Source of the DNA: CADEDH01 sp039201605
GTDB taxonomy: Bacteria; Actinomycetota; Acidimicrobiia; Acidimicrobiales; SZUA-35
Reading direction: 5' to 3'
NCBI GenBank assembly: GCA_039201605.1
Contig: JBCCRO010000002.1
Location: 124,001-188,000, forward strand
Length of the DNA stretch: 64,000 nucleotides
Under the pieces are notes generated by a model, which was not told where the DNA came from, did not search any database, and saw only the letters and a program-made list of their open reading frames with translations. The first letter of the stretch is position 1. Every line of letters starts with the position of its first letter. Made by a program: the position numbers and the translations under genes. Positions 10,015 to 17,770 of this stretch are shown here, in pieces.

Positions 10015-10087
10015 CCCGCCCGACGAGGTGCGGGAGGGCGGGCCCAGGTCCTAAGCTCTCCGCCCCAAAGGGGAAGGGAGTTCCGTC

Positions 10088-10516
10088 GTGTTCGGACTCA
10101 ACAACAAGCTCGACACCGAGTGGCTGGGGTCGGTGGCGTTCTTCGAGGGGTTCTCGTCGAGCGAGCTGGCAAAGGTCGCAGCCCTGGGCGAGCGCATCGA
10201 CGTCGACGCCGGCACCGAGCTGATCGACCAGGGCCGCGTCGGCGACGAGTGCTACGTGATCGTCGAGGGCTCGGCCGCCATCCACATGCAGAACGAGTAC
10301 ATCACCTCGGTCTCACCGGGCTCGATGGTGGGGGAGATGGCGCTGGTCGAGTTCCGCCCCCGGAACGCCACGGTCACGGCCGAGACCGACATGGTGCTCG
10401 TCCGTTTCGGCATCACCGATTTCCGCAAGCTGCTGTCCGCCAGCGCGACGACCCACGACCGGGTGATGGCTCTCCTGCGGGAGCGCCTGGCCGCCAACGA
10501 GCAGCGCAGCCGGTAG
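10088..10516 (+). CDS. Small cyclic nucleotide-binding domain protein
   Basis: This 142-residue protein is almost entirely one cNMP-binding beta-barrel: LGSVAFFEGFSSSELAKVA, GTELIDQGRVGDECYVIVEG, and the phosphate-binding cassette GSMVGEMALVEFRPRNATV with the conserved Gly-Glu and Arg. There is no CRP-type helix-turn-helix, kinase or channel domain, so it is probably a stand-alone sensor acting through a partner. Whether it binds cAMP is unknown. The GTG start has a purine-rich AAGGGGAAGGGA 10-20 nt upstream, and TAAGCT about 35 nt upstream may be its -10 element. Confidence 0.85.
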   Translation: MFGLNNKLDTEWLGSVAFFEGFSSSELAKVAALGERIDVDAGTELIDQGRVGDECYVIVEGSAAIHMQNEYITSVSPGSMVGEMALVEFRPRNATVTAETDMVLVRFGITDFRKLLSASATTHDRVMALLRERLAANEQRSR

Positions 10517-10599
10517 CGGTCGGCCCCGGCCGACGGCGCGAGGGCGACGGCGGGAACGGCCGGTCGTCGGGCCCAGCGGGGCGGCTAGTCTGGAGGATC

Positions 10600-11037
10600 A
10601 TGCGCATCGCCATCGCCGCCGACCACGCCGGCTACGAGCTGAAGCAGATCCTGGCCGACGACCTGCGAACGTCGGGTCACGATGTCGACGATCTCGGTAC
10701 CGATTCGCTCGATTCGGTCGACTACCCCGACTACGGGGCCGCCGTCGGCCAGGCCGTGGTCAAGGGTGAGGCCGAGCTCGGCATCGCCGTGTGCGGCAGC
10801 GGCATCGGAATCGGCATCGCCGCCAACAAGGTGCCGGGCGTGCGCGCCGCCACCGTGGCCGACGCCACCGGCGCCCGACTCAGCCGCGAGCACAACAACG
10901 CCAACGTCCTGTGCCTCGGCCAACGGCTCACCGGCCCCGCCGTGGCCCTCGACGCCGTCCACGCCTTCCTCACCGCCTCCTTCGAGGGGGGCCGCCATCA
11001 GCGTCGGGTCGACAAGATCGCCGACCTCGAACGCTGA
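10600..11037 (+). CDS. rpiB: Ribose-5-phosphate isomerase B
   Basis: RpiB interconverts ribose 5-phosphate and ribulose 5-phosphate. The 145 residues begin MRIAIAADHAGYELK, include the GTDS loop, DYPDYG, and the active-site segment GIAVCGSGIGIGIAANK with the catalytic Cys, followed by HNNANVLCLG. Length and motifs are typical of the LacAB/RpiB family. TAGTCT (10586-10591) lies 8 nt before the ATG, and GGAGG also precedes it, so it could be read leaderless or with a minimal leader. Confidence 0.96.
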   Translation: MRIAIAADHAGYELKQILADDLRTSGHDVDDLGTDSLDSVDYPDYGAAVGQAVVKGEAELGIAVCGSGIGIGIAANKVPGVRAATVADATGARLSREHNNANVLCLGQRLTGPAVALDAVHAFLTASFEGGRHQRRVDKIADLER

Positions 11038-11096
11038 CGTCCGCCTCCCACCCCGACCATCCAAACCAACCCGCCCTGCAACCCAAGGAGCCCACC

Positions 11097-12338
11097 GTGC
11101 CCTGGCCCATCGTCGACGACACCGACATCGACCGGCTGACGGCAGCCGAGCTGGAACGGCAGAACACCGGCATCCAGCTCATCGCCTCGGAGAACTTCGC
11201 CTCCCCGGCGGTCATGGCCGCCACCGGTTCGGTCTTCACCAACAAGTACTCCGAGGGCTATCCCGGTAAGCGCTACTACGGCGGCAACCAGGTGGTCGAC
11301 GAGGTGGAGGAGTTCGCCCGCCAGCGCATCTGCGCCCTGTGGGGCGCCGATCACGCCAACGTCCAGCCCCACTCCGGGGCCAACGCCAACATGGCCGTCT
11401 ACCAGGCCCTGCTCGAGCCGGGTGACACCGTGCTCGGTCTGCGGCTCGACCACGGCGGTCACCTCACCCACGGCTCCCCGGTCAACGCCTCCGGCCTCAC
11501 CTACAACTTCGTCGGCTACGGCCTGACCGAGACCGACCAGCGGATCGACATGGAGCAGGTGGCGAAGCTGGCGGCCGAGCACCGCCCGAAGCTGATCGTC
11601 ACCGGCGCCACCGCCTACCCCCGCATGATCGAGGCCGCCCCCTTCCGGGCCATCGCCGACGAGGTCGGGGCGCTCCTGATGTTCGACGCCGCCCACATCG
11701 CCGGTCTGATCGTGGGTGGGGCCCACCCCAACCCGATGCCGCACTGCGACGTCGTCACCTTCACCACCCACAAGACCCTGCGCGGCCCTCGCGGGGGCTG
11801 CATCCTCACCACCGAGGCGCTGGCCAAGCCCGTCGACAAGGCGGTGTTCCCCGGCCAGCAGGGTGGCCCTCAGGAGCACTCGATCGCGGCCAAGGCCGTC
11901 GCCTTCGCCGAGGCGGCCACCGACGAGTTCAAGACCTACGCCGCCCAGATCGTGGCCAACGCCGGCGCCCTGGCCGAGGCCCTGGCCTCCCACGGCTTCC
12001 GGCTCGTGTCGGGCGGCACCGACAATCACCTGATCCTCGTCGATCTGCAGCCCTTCGACGCCGAGCTGACCGGCAAGGAGGCCCAACTCATCCTCGACGA
12101 GGCCGGGATCACCCTCAATCGCAACTCGATCCCCGACGATCCCCGCTCGCCCTTCGTCACCTCCGGTATCCGCATCGGGACCCCGGCGGTCACCACCCAG
12201 GGGATGAAGGAGCCGGAGATGGCCGAGGTCGGTCGCCTCATCGCCGAGACCCTGCGCAACCGGGCCGACGCCTCCGCCGTGGCCGGACTGAGGGAAGAAG
12301 TCCGACAGCTTTGCTCGGGCTTCACCCCCTACCCCTGA
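11097..12338 (+). CDS. glyA: Serine hydroxymethyltransferase
   Basis: GlyA is the PLP enzyme that converts serine and tetrahydrofolate to glycine and 5,10-methylene-THF. The 413 residues show QLIASENFASPAVM, YSEGYPGKRYYGG, QPHSGANANMAVY, DAAHIAGLI and the PLP-lysine site TFTTHKTLRGPRGG (Lys about 226). GTG 11097 is chosen because AAGGAG lies 8 nt upstream and homologues start near this point; the longer in-frame extension overlaps rpiB. It sits 60 bp after rpiB and could share its transcript. Confidence 0.97.
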   Translation: MPWPIVDDTDIDRLTAAELERQNTGIQLIASENFASPAVMAATGSVFTNKYSEGYPGKRYYGGNQVVDEVEEFARQRICALWGADHANVQPHSGANANMAVYQALLEPGDTVLGLRLDHGGHLTHGSPVNASGLTYNFVGYGLTETDQRIDMEQVAKLAAEHRPKLIVTGATAYPRMIEAAPFRAIADEVGALLMFDAAHIAGLIVGGAHPNPMPHCDVVTFTTHKTLRGPRGGCILTTEALAKPVDKAVFPGQQGGPQEHSIAAKAVAFAEAATDEFKTYAAQIVANAGALAEALASHGFRLVSGGTDNHLILVDLQPFDAELTGKEAQLILDEAGITLNRNSIPDDPRSPFVTSGIRIGTPAVTTQGMKEPEMAEVGRLIAETLRNRADASAVAGLREEVRQLCSGFTPYP

Positions 12339-12402
12339 GCCGAGCGGCGCCGAGCCCGGGGCGCCCCCTGATCGCGCCTCGATCCGTGTAGCGTCGGACC
12401 CA

Positions 12403-12454
12403 CGCGTCACGACGCCCCCATCGCCCGGGCCGCCGACCCGGGCATCGTGACGCG
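12403..12454 (+). promoter_or_regulatory. Stem-loop in the glyA-wecA intergenic region
   Basis: CGCGTCACGA (12403-12412) pairs perfectly with TCGTGACGCG (12445-12454), and the enclosed part has a further CCCGGG...CCCGGG stem. No T-run follows. It could be a glyA terminator or a leader structure of the next gene, whose start is 27 nt downstream. Confidence 0.45.
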
Positions 12455-12480
12455 GGGGCACTGAGGAGACAACTGCTCAC

Positions 12481-13908
12481 GTGAGACCGTCGCTACCCGC
12501 CTATCTGCTGATCTCGATCGTCGCCTGCGGTGTGACGGTGGTGTCGGTGCCCGCGTTCCTGTGGCTGTCGCGGGTGTGGGGGTGCATGGTCGAGCCCGAC
12601 GCCCGACGGATGCACGAGCGCCCCACCGGTTCGCTCGGCGGCGGCGCCATGTACGTCGGCTTCATCGCCGCCTTCATCGTGGCCGGGGTCAGCGGCCGCT
12701 TCGACGCCGCCTTCGAGGGCTCGACCGAGCCCTACGCCGTCGCCGCCGGCGCCACCCTCGCCTACCTGATCGGCCTGTTCGACGACGTCCGCGACCTGTC
12801 GCCCCCGGCCAAGATCGCCGGCACCGTCCTGTCGGCCACGGCGCTGGCCCTCGGCGGGGTGAGCATCATCTGGTTCCGCATCCCGTTCTGGGACGTGTTC
12901 GTGCTGCCCTATGATCTGGCCTTCGTCGCCACCGTCGTCTGGGTGCTCGGCATGGCCAACGCCGTCAACTTCATCGACGGTCTCGATGGTCTCGCCGCCG
13001 GTATCGTCGGCATCGGGGCCACCGCCTTCCTGCTGTACGGCATCCGGCTGGGCCAGGTCGACCTCCTGCTCCCGGGCAACGTCGGGCCGCTGGTGGCCGC
13101 CATCGTGCTCGGGGTGTGCGTCGGGTTCCTGCCGTGGAACGTCTACCCGGCCAAGGTGTTCATGGGCGACGGCGGGGCCCTGCTGCTCGGCACGCTGATG
13201 GCGGCTTCGACCATGGCCGTCGGTGGCCGCACCCCGGATCCCTTCAGCGGTCAGACGTTCTTCTTCTACGCCCCGCTCGTCATCCCGTTGGTGATCCTGG
13301 GCGTGCCCGTCCTCGACACCGCCTTCGCCATCGTGCGCCGGGCCCGGGGGCGCAAGGGGATCGCCACCGCCGACAAGGATCACCTCCATCACCGACTGGT
13401 CCGCCTCGGCCATGGTCACCGTCGCAGCGTGTGGATCCTGTGGGCGTGGACGGCCCTGCTGTCGGCCTTTGTCCTGTACCCCACCTACAACGAGGGCCGG
13501 GGCGACGCCATCGTCCCGATGGGCGTCGGCGCCGCCGCCCTGGTGCTCTTCACCCTGTTCATGCCCGGCCTCCGGCGCCATGACGTCGAGCCCTCCACCG
13601 GTGTCCGGCGAGTCCGGGGGGCGGCGACCCGCGGTCTGGCCGCGGCGTCGGCCGCCGGCGCCAACGGCTCGGCCCACAACGGCACGGCTCACAACGTCTC
13701 CGCCCACAACGTGACGGCTCACAACGGCTCGGCCCGCAACGGTTCGAGCCACGCGGCGTCGGCCAACGGTGCCGCCGCGGCGCGCCACCCGAACGGGACG
13801 ATGATCGGGGTGCCGGTCGGCCCGCTGCCTCCGGTGGACGACGGGGTCGATCTCGTCTGGCTGGATGATCTACCCAGTGGATCGGCCTCGGGCGGACGGG
13901 GGCGTTAG
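12481..13908 (+). CDS. wecA: WecA/TagO-like undecaprenyl-phosphate sugar-1-phosphate transferase
   Basis: This integral membrane enzyme moves a sugar-1-phosphate (usually GlcNAc-1-P) onto a polyprenyl phosphate, the first step of cell-wall glycopolymer synthesis. In 475 residues it has about ten membrane segments and the MraY/WecA motifs SLGGGAMYVG, LFDDVRDLSPPAKI, the catalytic NFIDGLDGLAAG, VFMGDGGALLLG and DKDHLHHRLVRLGHGH. After about residue 375 comes a disordered tail with AHN-G/V-repeats (13660-13760) that is not part of the catalytic fold. The gene lies between glyA and the atp operon, the usual actinobacterial position. GAGGAG lies about 15 nt before the GTG start. Confidence 0.93.
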   Translation: MRPSLPAYLLISIVACGVTVVSVPAFLWLSRVWGCMVEPDARRMHERPTGSLGGGAMYVGFIAAFIVAGVSGRFDAAFEGSTEPYAVAAGATLAYLIGLFDDVRDLSPPAKIAGTVLSATALALGGVSIIWFRIPFWDVFVLPYDLAFVATVVWVLGMANAVNFIDGLDGLAAGIVGIGATAFLLYGIRLGQVDLLLPGNVGPLVAAIVLGVCVGFLPWNVYPAKVFMGDGGALLLGTLMAASTMAVGGRTPDPFSGQTFFFYAPLVIPLVILGVPVLDTAFAIVRRARGRKGIATADKDHLHHRLVRLGHGHRRSVWILWAWTALLSAFVLYPTYNEGRGDAIVPMGVGAAALVLFTLFMPGLRRHDVEPSTGVRRVRGAATRGLAAASAAGANGSAHNGTAHNVSAHNVTAHNGSARNGSSHAASANGAAAARHPNGTMIGVPVGPLPPVDDGVDLVWLDDLPSGSASGGRGR

Positions 13909-14100
13909 GACACGGTCGTGCACCGCTGTTTCGGCGCTTGATTCAGCGGCTGAATCGGTTTTCGGGAACGATCGGATCATCTGGGACGATGTGTTCGCAT
14001 CGTTACCGTGTCGAAGGTTGCGAACGGTCCTTTGCACTACGTAGGGTCTCCGTCGTCGCAGAGGCGATCGGCCTCTGCATGCGCAGGTAGAGATTCAACG

Positions 14101-14517
14101 GTGACGCAAAACCGCAGCCGGCTGACCGAGCACGCGAACCAATCCCTGGGTAGCTACGAGCTGGTGCTCGCAGCTCTGGTCTTCGGCGCAGTCGGCTTCT
14201 GGATCGATCGCCGACTCGACGTCCTGCCGGCCTTCACCATCGGGCTGACGCTGCTCGGCTTCGTGGGCGCCGGCCTCGGCATCTACTACCGCTACCGCGA
14301 TCAGATCGCCAAGCTCCAGGCGGAGACGGCCGAGCTTCGAGCCGCCGCCCGGGCCAACAACCCGTCCGCCGCCGCAGGCGACCCCGACACCGCCACCAAC
14401 ACCACCGGGGACACCGACACCACTGGCGACAACGCCACCGGGGACACCGACACCACTGGCGACACGGCCACCGACGGCGCCACCGCAGCGGCGACAGACG
14501 AGAAGGCCGGCTCGTGA
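14101..14517 (+). CDS. AtpI/AtpZ-like small membrane protein
   Basis: The 138 residues contain two membrane segments (LVLAALVFGAVGFWI and FTIGLTLLGFVGAGLGIYY), the pattern of the AtpZ/AtpI family that sits at the head of ATP synthase operons and helps c-ring assembly or ion uptake. The C-terminal 60 residues are a Thr/Asp/Gly tail with a perfect 33-bp tandem repeat (14404-14469). GTG 14101 is chosen because the upstream part of the frame (from 14008) looks non-coding. Its stop overlaps the next start (GTGA), so the two are coupled. Confidence 0.75.
   Translation: MTQNRSRLTEHANQSLGSYELVLAALVFGAVGFWIDRRLDVLPAFTIGLTLLGFVGAGLGIYYRYRDQIAKLQAETAELRAAARANNPSAAAGDPDTATNTTGDTDTTGDNATGDTDTTGDTATDGATAAATDEKAGS
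14404..14469 (+). repeat. 33-bp tandem repeat within the AtpI-like gene
   Basis: Two copies of an 11-codon unit (TGDTDTTGD then NA or TA) lie head to tail at 14404-14436 and 14437-14469. The repeat is in frame, so copy-number change would only alter tail length. Confidence 0.85.
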
Positions 14518-14972
14518 CTGCGGTGGAGGATCGACTCGAGGGTCCCTCGCCCGCTTTCGCCGTCGCCCGCGACATGGTCACCAAGGGCCTGATGGCCCTG
14601 CCCTTCGGCCTCATCATCGGCGCCCTCGTCGCCGGCTTCGGGGGCGCAGCCTCCGTCGGCTACGGGATGGTCGTCGTCCTGGTCAATTTCCTGCTCGCCG
14701 CCGCCATGCTGGCGTGGGCGGCCAAGAAGTCCTTCGCCCTGGTGGCGTCGGTCGCCCTGGCGGGCTACGGCATCCGCCTCGGCCTCATTTTTCTGGCCGT
14801 CATGGCGGTCAGGGAAGCCTGGTGGGTCGAGTTGGTACCACTTGGCATTACCATCATCGTGACTCACTTGGGCTTGCTGGTGTGGGAGCTGCGTTTCGTC
14901 GCCGCCTCACTGGCCCATCCGGGTCTGAAACCCTCGTCCGGGGGCAGTCGTCCTGCCGCCGGTTACCGATAA
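14514..14972 (+). CDS. ATP synthase subunit I-like membrane protein
   Basis: This 152-residue protein has four hydrophobic segments (LMALPFGLIIGALVAGFG, VGYGMVVVLVNFLLAAAML, LVASVALAGYGIRLGLIFLA, VELVPLGITIIVTHLGLLV). Position and topology match the second AtpI-type protein seen before atpB in actinobacteria. It lacks obvious catalytic residues and probably assists assembly of the membrane sector. The GTG start overlaps the stop of the previous gene; atpB follows after 18 nt. Confidence 0.75.
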   Translation: MTAVEDRLEGPSPAFAVARDMVTKGLMALPFGLIIGALVAGFGGAASVGYGMVVVLVNFLLAAAMLAWAAKKSFALVASVALAGYGIRLGLIFLAVMAVREAWWVELVPLGITIIVTHLGLLVWELRFVAASLAHPGLKPSSGGSRPAAGYR

Positions 14973-14990
14973 CCCAAGGAGCCCGCTCCA

Positions 14991-15746
14991 GTGTTCGCAC
15001 TCGAGTTCCCACCCATTGAGAACCTGGTCATCTGGCCCGCCTATTTCGGCGAGGACACGATCTTCGAGTTCAACAAGATCGCCCTGATCTCTTTGCTGGC
15101 GCTACTGATCCCGTCGGTGCTGTTCGTGCTGGCCAAGAAGGACATGGTGCCTCGGGGCCTGCAGAACGTGGTCGAGTCGACCATCGAGTTCGTCGAGAAC
15201 CAGGTGATCATGGCCGCCATCGGGCCCGACGGCATGCGGTTCCTGCCGCTGCTGATGTCGATCTTCCTGTTCGTCTTCTTCGGCAACATCTTCGAGGTCA
15301 TCCCCACCTTCCACATGCCGGCCAACGCCCGCATGGCCAACCCGGCCTTCCTGGCCGTGGTGGTGTGGGTCACCTTCATCTGGGTCGGGGCGAAGACGAA
15401 CGGCGTCCGCTACTTCGTCGACATCATCTGGCCGCCGTCGGTGCCGGTGGCGCTGCGACCCCTGGTGGGGCTGATCGAGTTCATCTCGGTCTTCATCCTC
15501 CGGCCCTTCGGTCTCGCCGTCCGTCTCTTCGCCAATCTGCTGGCCGGGCACATCCTGCTCGTGACCTTCGGCGTGCTCTGCATCACCCTCTGGCAGACCT
15601 CGTGGCTCGCCGCCATCCTGCCCTTCAGTTTCGGCATGCTCGTGGCCCTCACCGGCTTCGAGGTGATGGTCTCGTTCCTGCAGGCCTTCGTCTTCGCCCT
15701 GCTGGCCGCGGTGTACATCGACTCGTCACTGCACGCCCACCACTGA
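14991..15746 (+). CDS. atpB: ATP synthase F0 subunit a
   Basis: Subunit a forms the proton half-channels next to the c-ring. The 251-residue protein has five or six membrane helices and the signature RPFGLAVRLFANLLAGH, in which Arg178 corresponds to the essential stator arginine. The GTG start is preceded by AAGGAG. A structural gene for c follows after 76 nt. Confidence 0.97.
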   Translation: MFALEFPPIENLVIWPAYFGEDTIFEFNKIALISLLALLIPSVLFVLAKKDMVPRGLQNVVESTIEFVENQVIMAAIGPDGMRFLPLLMSIFLFVFFGNIFEVIPTFHMPANARMANPAFLAVVVWVTFIWVGAKTNGVRYFVDIIWPPSVPVALRPLVGLIEFISVFILRPFGLAVRLFANLLAGHILLVTFGVLCITLWQTSWLAAILPFSFGMLVALTGFEVMVSFLQAFVFALLAAVYIDSSLHAHH

Positions 15747-15822
15747 TCCACAACATCCCCCTTCTCAGCTACACCAACTACCGCCCGCAGCCGCGGGTAC
15801 CTACACAGGAGAGCATGACCAA

Positions 15823-16113
15823 ATGAGCGTTATCGCCACTGCAGCCGACGTGATCGAGCTCGCCGTCGACGCCACCACGGACGGCGACGCCCAGAATGTG
15901 GCCGCAGCCACCGGCGCCGGTATGGCCTACGGCCTCGCCGCCATCGGCCCCGGTATCGGCATCGGTTACCTCGTCGGTCAGGCCGTGCAGGCCATGGCCC
16001 GCCAGCCCGAGGCCGCCGGCCAGGTCCAGACGACCATGTTCCTCGGCATCGCGTTCACCGAGGCCCTCGCCCTGATCGGCTTCGTGGTCTTCATTCTGCT
16101 CAAGTTCGCCTGA
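15823..16113 (+). CDS. atpE: ATP synthase F0 subunit c
   Basis: The 96-residue proteolipid forms the rotating ring. Two helices surround the polar loop ARQPEAAGQ, and the proton-binding carboxylate is Glu80 in FTEALALIGF. The N-terminus before the glycine-rich helix (AYGLAAIGPGIGIGYLVG) is about 25 residues longer than in the shortest c subunits. A three-codon ORF, ATG-ACC-AAA-TGA at 15815-15826, overlaps the start in an ATGA-like way and is served by AGGAGAG, suggesting re-initiation or simply a displaced Shine-Dalgarno. Confidence 0.96.
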   Translation: MSVIATAADVIELAVDATTDGDAQNVAAATGAGMAYGLAAIGPGIGIGYLVGQAVQAMARQPEAAGQVQTTMFLGIAFTEALALIGFVVFILLKFA

Positions 16114-16123
16114 GGAGGGCAGC

Positions 16124-16648
16124 GTGCTACTCGCCCTACTGGCAGCGGACGAAGGTGAAGTCGTCAACCCGGTTCTGCCGGCGTGGAACGAGATGCTCTA
16201 CGGAGCCATCTTCTTCACCGTCCTCTACATCCTGGTGCGGTTCGTCTTCCTGCCATCGGCAAAGCGGGCCATGAACGACCGGGCCGCCACCATCCGAGCC
16301 GACCTCGACGCCGCCGATGCGGCCAAGTCGCAGGCGGTCAACGCCTCGGCCGAGGCCGAGGACCAGCTGGCCGGCGTCCGGGCTGAAGCAGCGTCGATCA
16401 TCGACGCCGCCCGGGCCGAGGCCGAAGCCGAGCGCGAACGCCTGATCGGTCGGGCCGAGCGCGAGGTGGCCGCCATGCGTGAGATCGCCGAGTCCGAGGT
16501 CGAGCGCGACCGGGCCGAGGCGGTGGCCGCCATGGAGCCGCAGGTGATCAACCTGGCCGCCAGTGCGGCATCGAAGGTGATCGATCGCCAGGTCGACATC
16601 AACGCCGCCCAGCCGGTGGTGAACCGGTTCCTGAACAACCCGAACTGA
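16124..16648 (+). CDS. atpF: ATP synthase F0 subunit b
   Basis: The stator-stalk subunit has 174 residues: one N-terminal membrane helix (EMLYGAIFFTVLYILVRFVFL), then a long charged Ala/Glu/Arg helix for the peripheral stalk (AEAEAERERLIGRAEREV). It starts with GTG 10 nt after atpE. A second b-type gene follows after 7 nt, so the stalk may be a b/b-prime heterodimer rather than b2. Confidence 0.93.
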   Translation: MLLALLAADEGEVVNPVLPAWNEMLYGAIFFTVLYILVRFVFLPSAKRAMNDRAATIRADLDAADAAKSQAVNASAEAEDQLAGVRAEAASIIDAARAEAEAERERLIGRAEREVAAMREIAESEVERDRAEAVAAMEPQVINLAASAASKVIDRQVDINAAQPVVNRFLNNPN

Positions 16649-16655
16649 GGATCTG

Positions 16656-17180
16656 ATGTTCTACGTGTTCGCAGCCGAAGGCCCCAACGGTGTTCACATC
16701 CCGAGCGATGTCAACGAGGTCTACTGGGGTTCAGCGGCGTTCCTGGTACTCGTCGTGCTGTTCTTCCGGTTCGGTCTCAAGCCGGCCCGGGCGGCCATGC
16801 GCGGCCGCACCGAGCGGATCGCGGCCGAGCTGGCCGAGGCCCGTCAGGCCCGGGAGGAAGCCGAGGCGGCCTTGACCGCCAGCACTGCCGACCTGCCCGA
16901 CGTCAGCTCCGAGGAGGAGCGGATCCGGACCGAGGCCGTCGAGCAGGCGGCCCGGCTCAAGGCCGACCTCATCGCCAAGGCGGAGTCCGACGCCGAAGAC
17001 ATTCGTACCCGTGGCACGGCCGAGGTGGACAACTACCGCCGCCAGGCCATCGCCGACCTGACCAACCAGATGTCGAGTCTCACCAAGGACTCGGCCGAGG
17101 CGTTGGTCACCGAGAGCCTGGACGATCGGTCGCACGCCGACCTGATCGAGAACTACATCAACCAGGTGCAGCAACTGTGA
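16656..17180 (+). CDS. Second ATP synthase b-type subunit
   Basis: The protein has 174 residues with the same layout as the first b subunit: one hydrophobic segment (VYWGSAAFLVLVVLFFRFGL) then a long helical region rich in Ala, Glu and Arg. Sequence is only weakly similar to atpF. Many actinobacteria instead fuse a b-type domain to delta; here delta is a separate gene of normal length. It ends 16 nt before atpH. I infer it serves as the b-prime partner of the peripheral stalk. Confidence 0.8.
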   Translation: MFYVFAAEGPNGVHIPSDVNEVYWGSAAFLVLVVLFFRFGLKPARAAMRGRTERIAAELAEARQAREEAEAALTASTADLPDVSSEEERIRTEAVEQAARLKADLIAKAESDAEDIRTRGTAEVDNYRRQAIADLTNQMSSLTKDSAEALVTESLDDRSHADLIENYINQVQQL

Positions 17181-17196
17181 TGACTGGAGACCGGTG

Positions 17197-17721
17197 ATGT
17201 CCGATCACATCGAGGGCTACGCCCAAGCCATGCTGTCGGTGGCCCGAGCCGAAGGCTCGCTGGAGACCACCAAGTCGGAGCTGTCCGACGTCGCCCGGGC
17301 CATCGAGGCCAACGAGGAGCTGCGCAGCACGCTCAGCAACAACCTCCTCCCGGCGGCCGTCCGCGGCCAGATCGTCGACGACGTGCTGGCCAACAAGACG
17401 TCGAACGCCACCCGCGCCCTGGTGGGCATGGTGGTCAGCGCCGGTCACGGTAAGGATCTCGGCGCCATCGTCGAGGCCTTCGGCAACCAGATCGCCGGCG
17501 GTCTGGGCCGCCAGGTGGCCACCGTGCGCACCGCCGTCGCCCTGAGCGACGATCAGCAGAAGCGACTGGCCGAGGCGCTGAGCGCCAAGGCCGGGGTCGA
17601 CGTGCAGCTCGAGAACATCGTCGACCCCTCGGTCGTCGGCGGCGCCGTAACCACCATGGGCGACACCGTGATCGATGGCTCGGTCCGCACCCGCCTGACC
17701 CAGATGCGCGACGCGCTCTGA
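17197..17721 (+). CDS. atpH: ATP synthase F1 subunit delta
   Basis: Delta (OSCP) joins the peripheral stalk to the F1 head. The 174 residues show YAQAMLSVARAEG at the start, a helical N-domain (SNNLLPAAVRGQIVDDVLANKTS) and the C-terminal VDPSVVGGAVTTMGDTVIDGSVRTRL that typifies the family. The ATG at 17197 is preferred to the GTG at 17194 because GGAG at 17186-17189 gives better spacing. Confidence 0.94.
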   Translation: MSDHIEGYAQAMLSVARAEGSLETTKSELSDVARAIEANEELRSTLSNNLLPAAVRGQIVDDVLANKTSNATRALVGMVVSAGHGKDLGAIVEAFGNQIAGGLGRQVATVRTAVALSDDQQKRLAEALSAKAGVDVQLENIVDPSVVGGAVTTMGDTVIDGSVRTRLTQMRDAL

Positions 17722-17770
17722 TTCCAGAAGTTCACCCCGAGAGAAACCAGCCCGAGAAGAGAGAACCCTG

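Noticed and set aside
11041..11096. Glycine riboswitch before glyA
   Set aside because: Only about 60 nt separate rpiB and glyA and no aptamer-like pairing pattern is visible.
12493..13788. 431-residue antisense ORF over the WecA-like gene
   Set aside because: Composition (Gly/His/Asp/Arg/Val-rich, no domains) is that of a high-GC antisense shadow.
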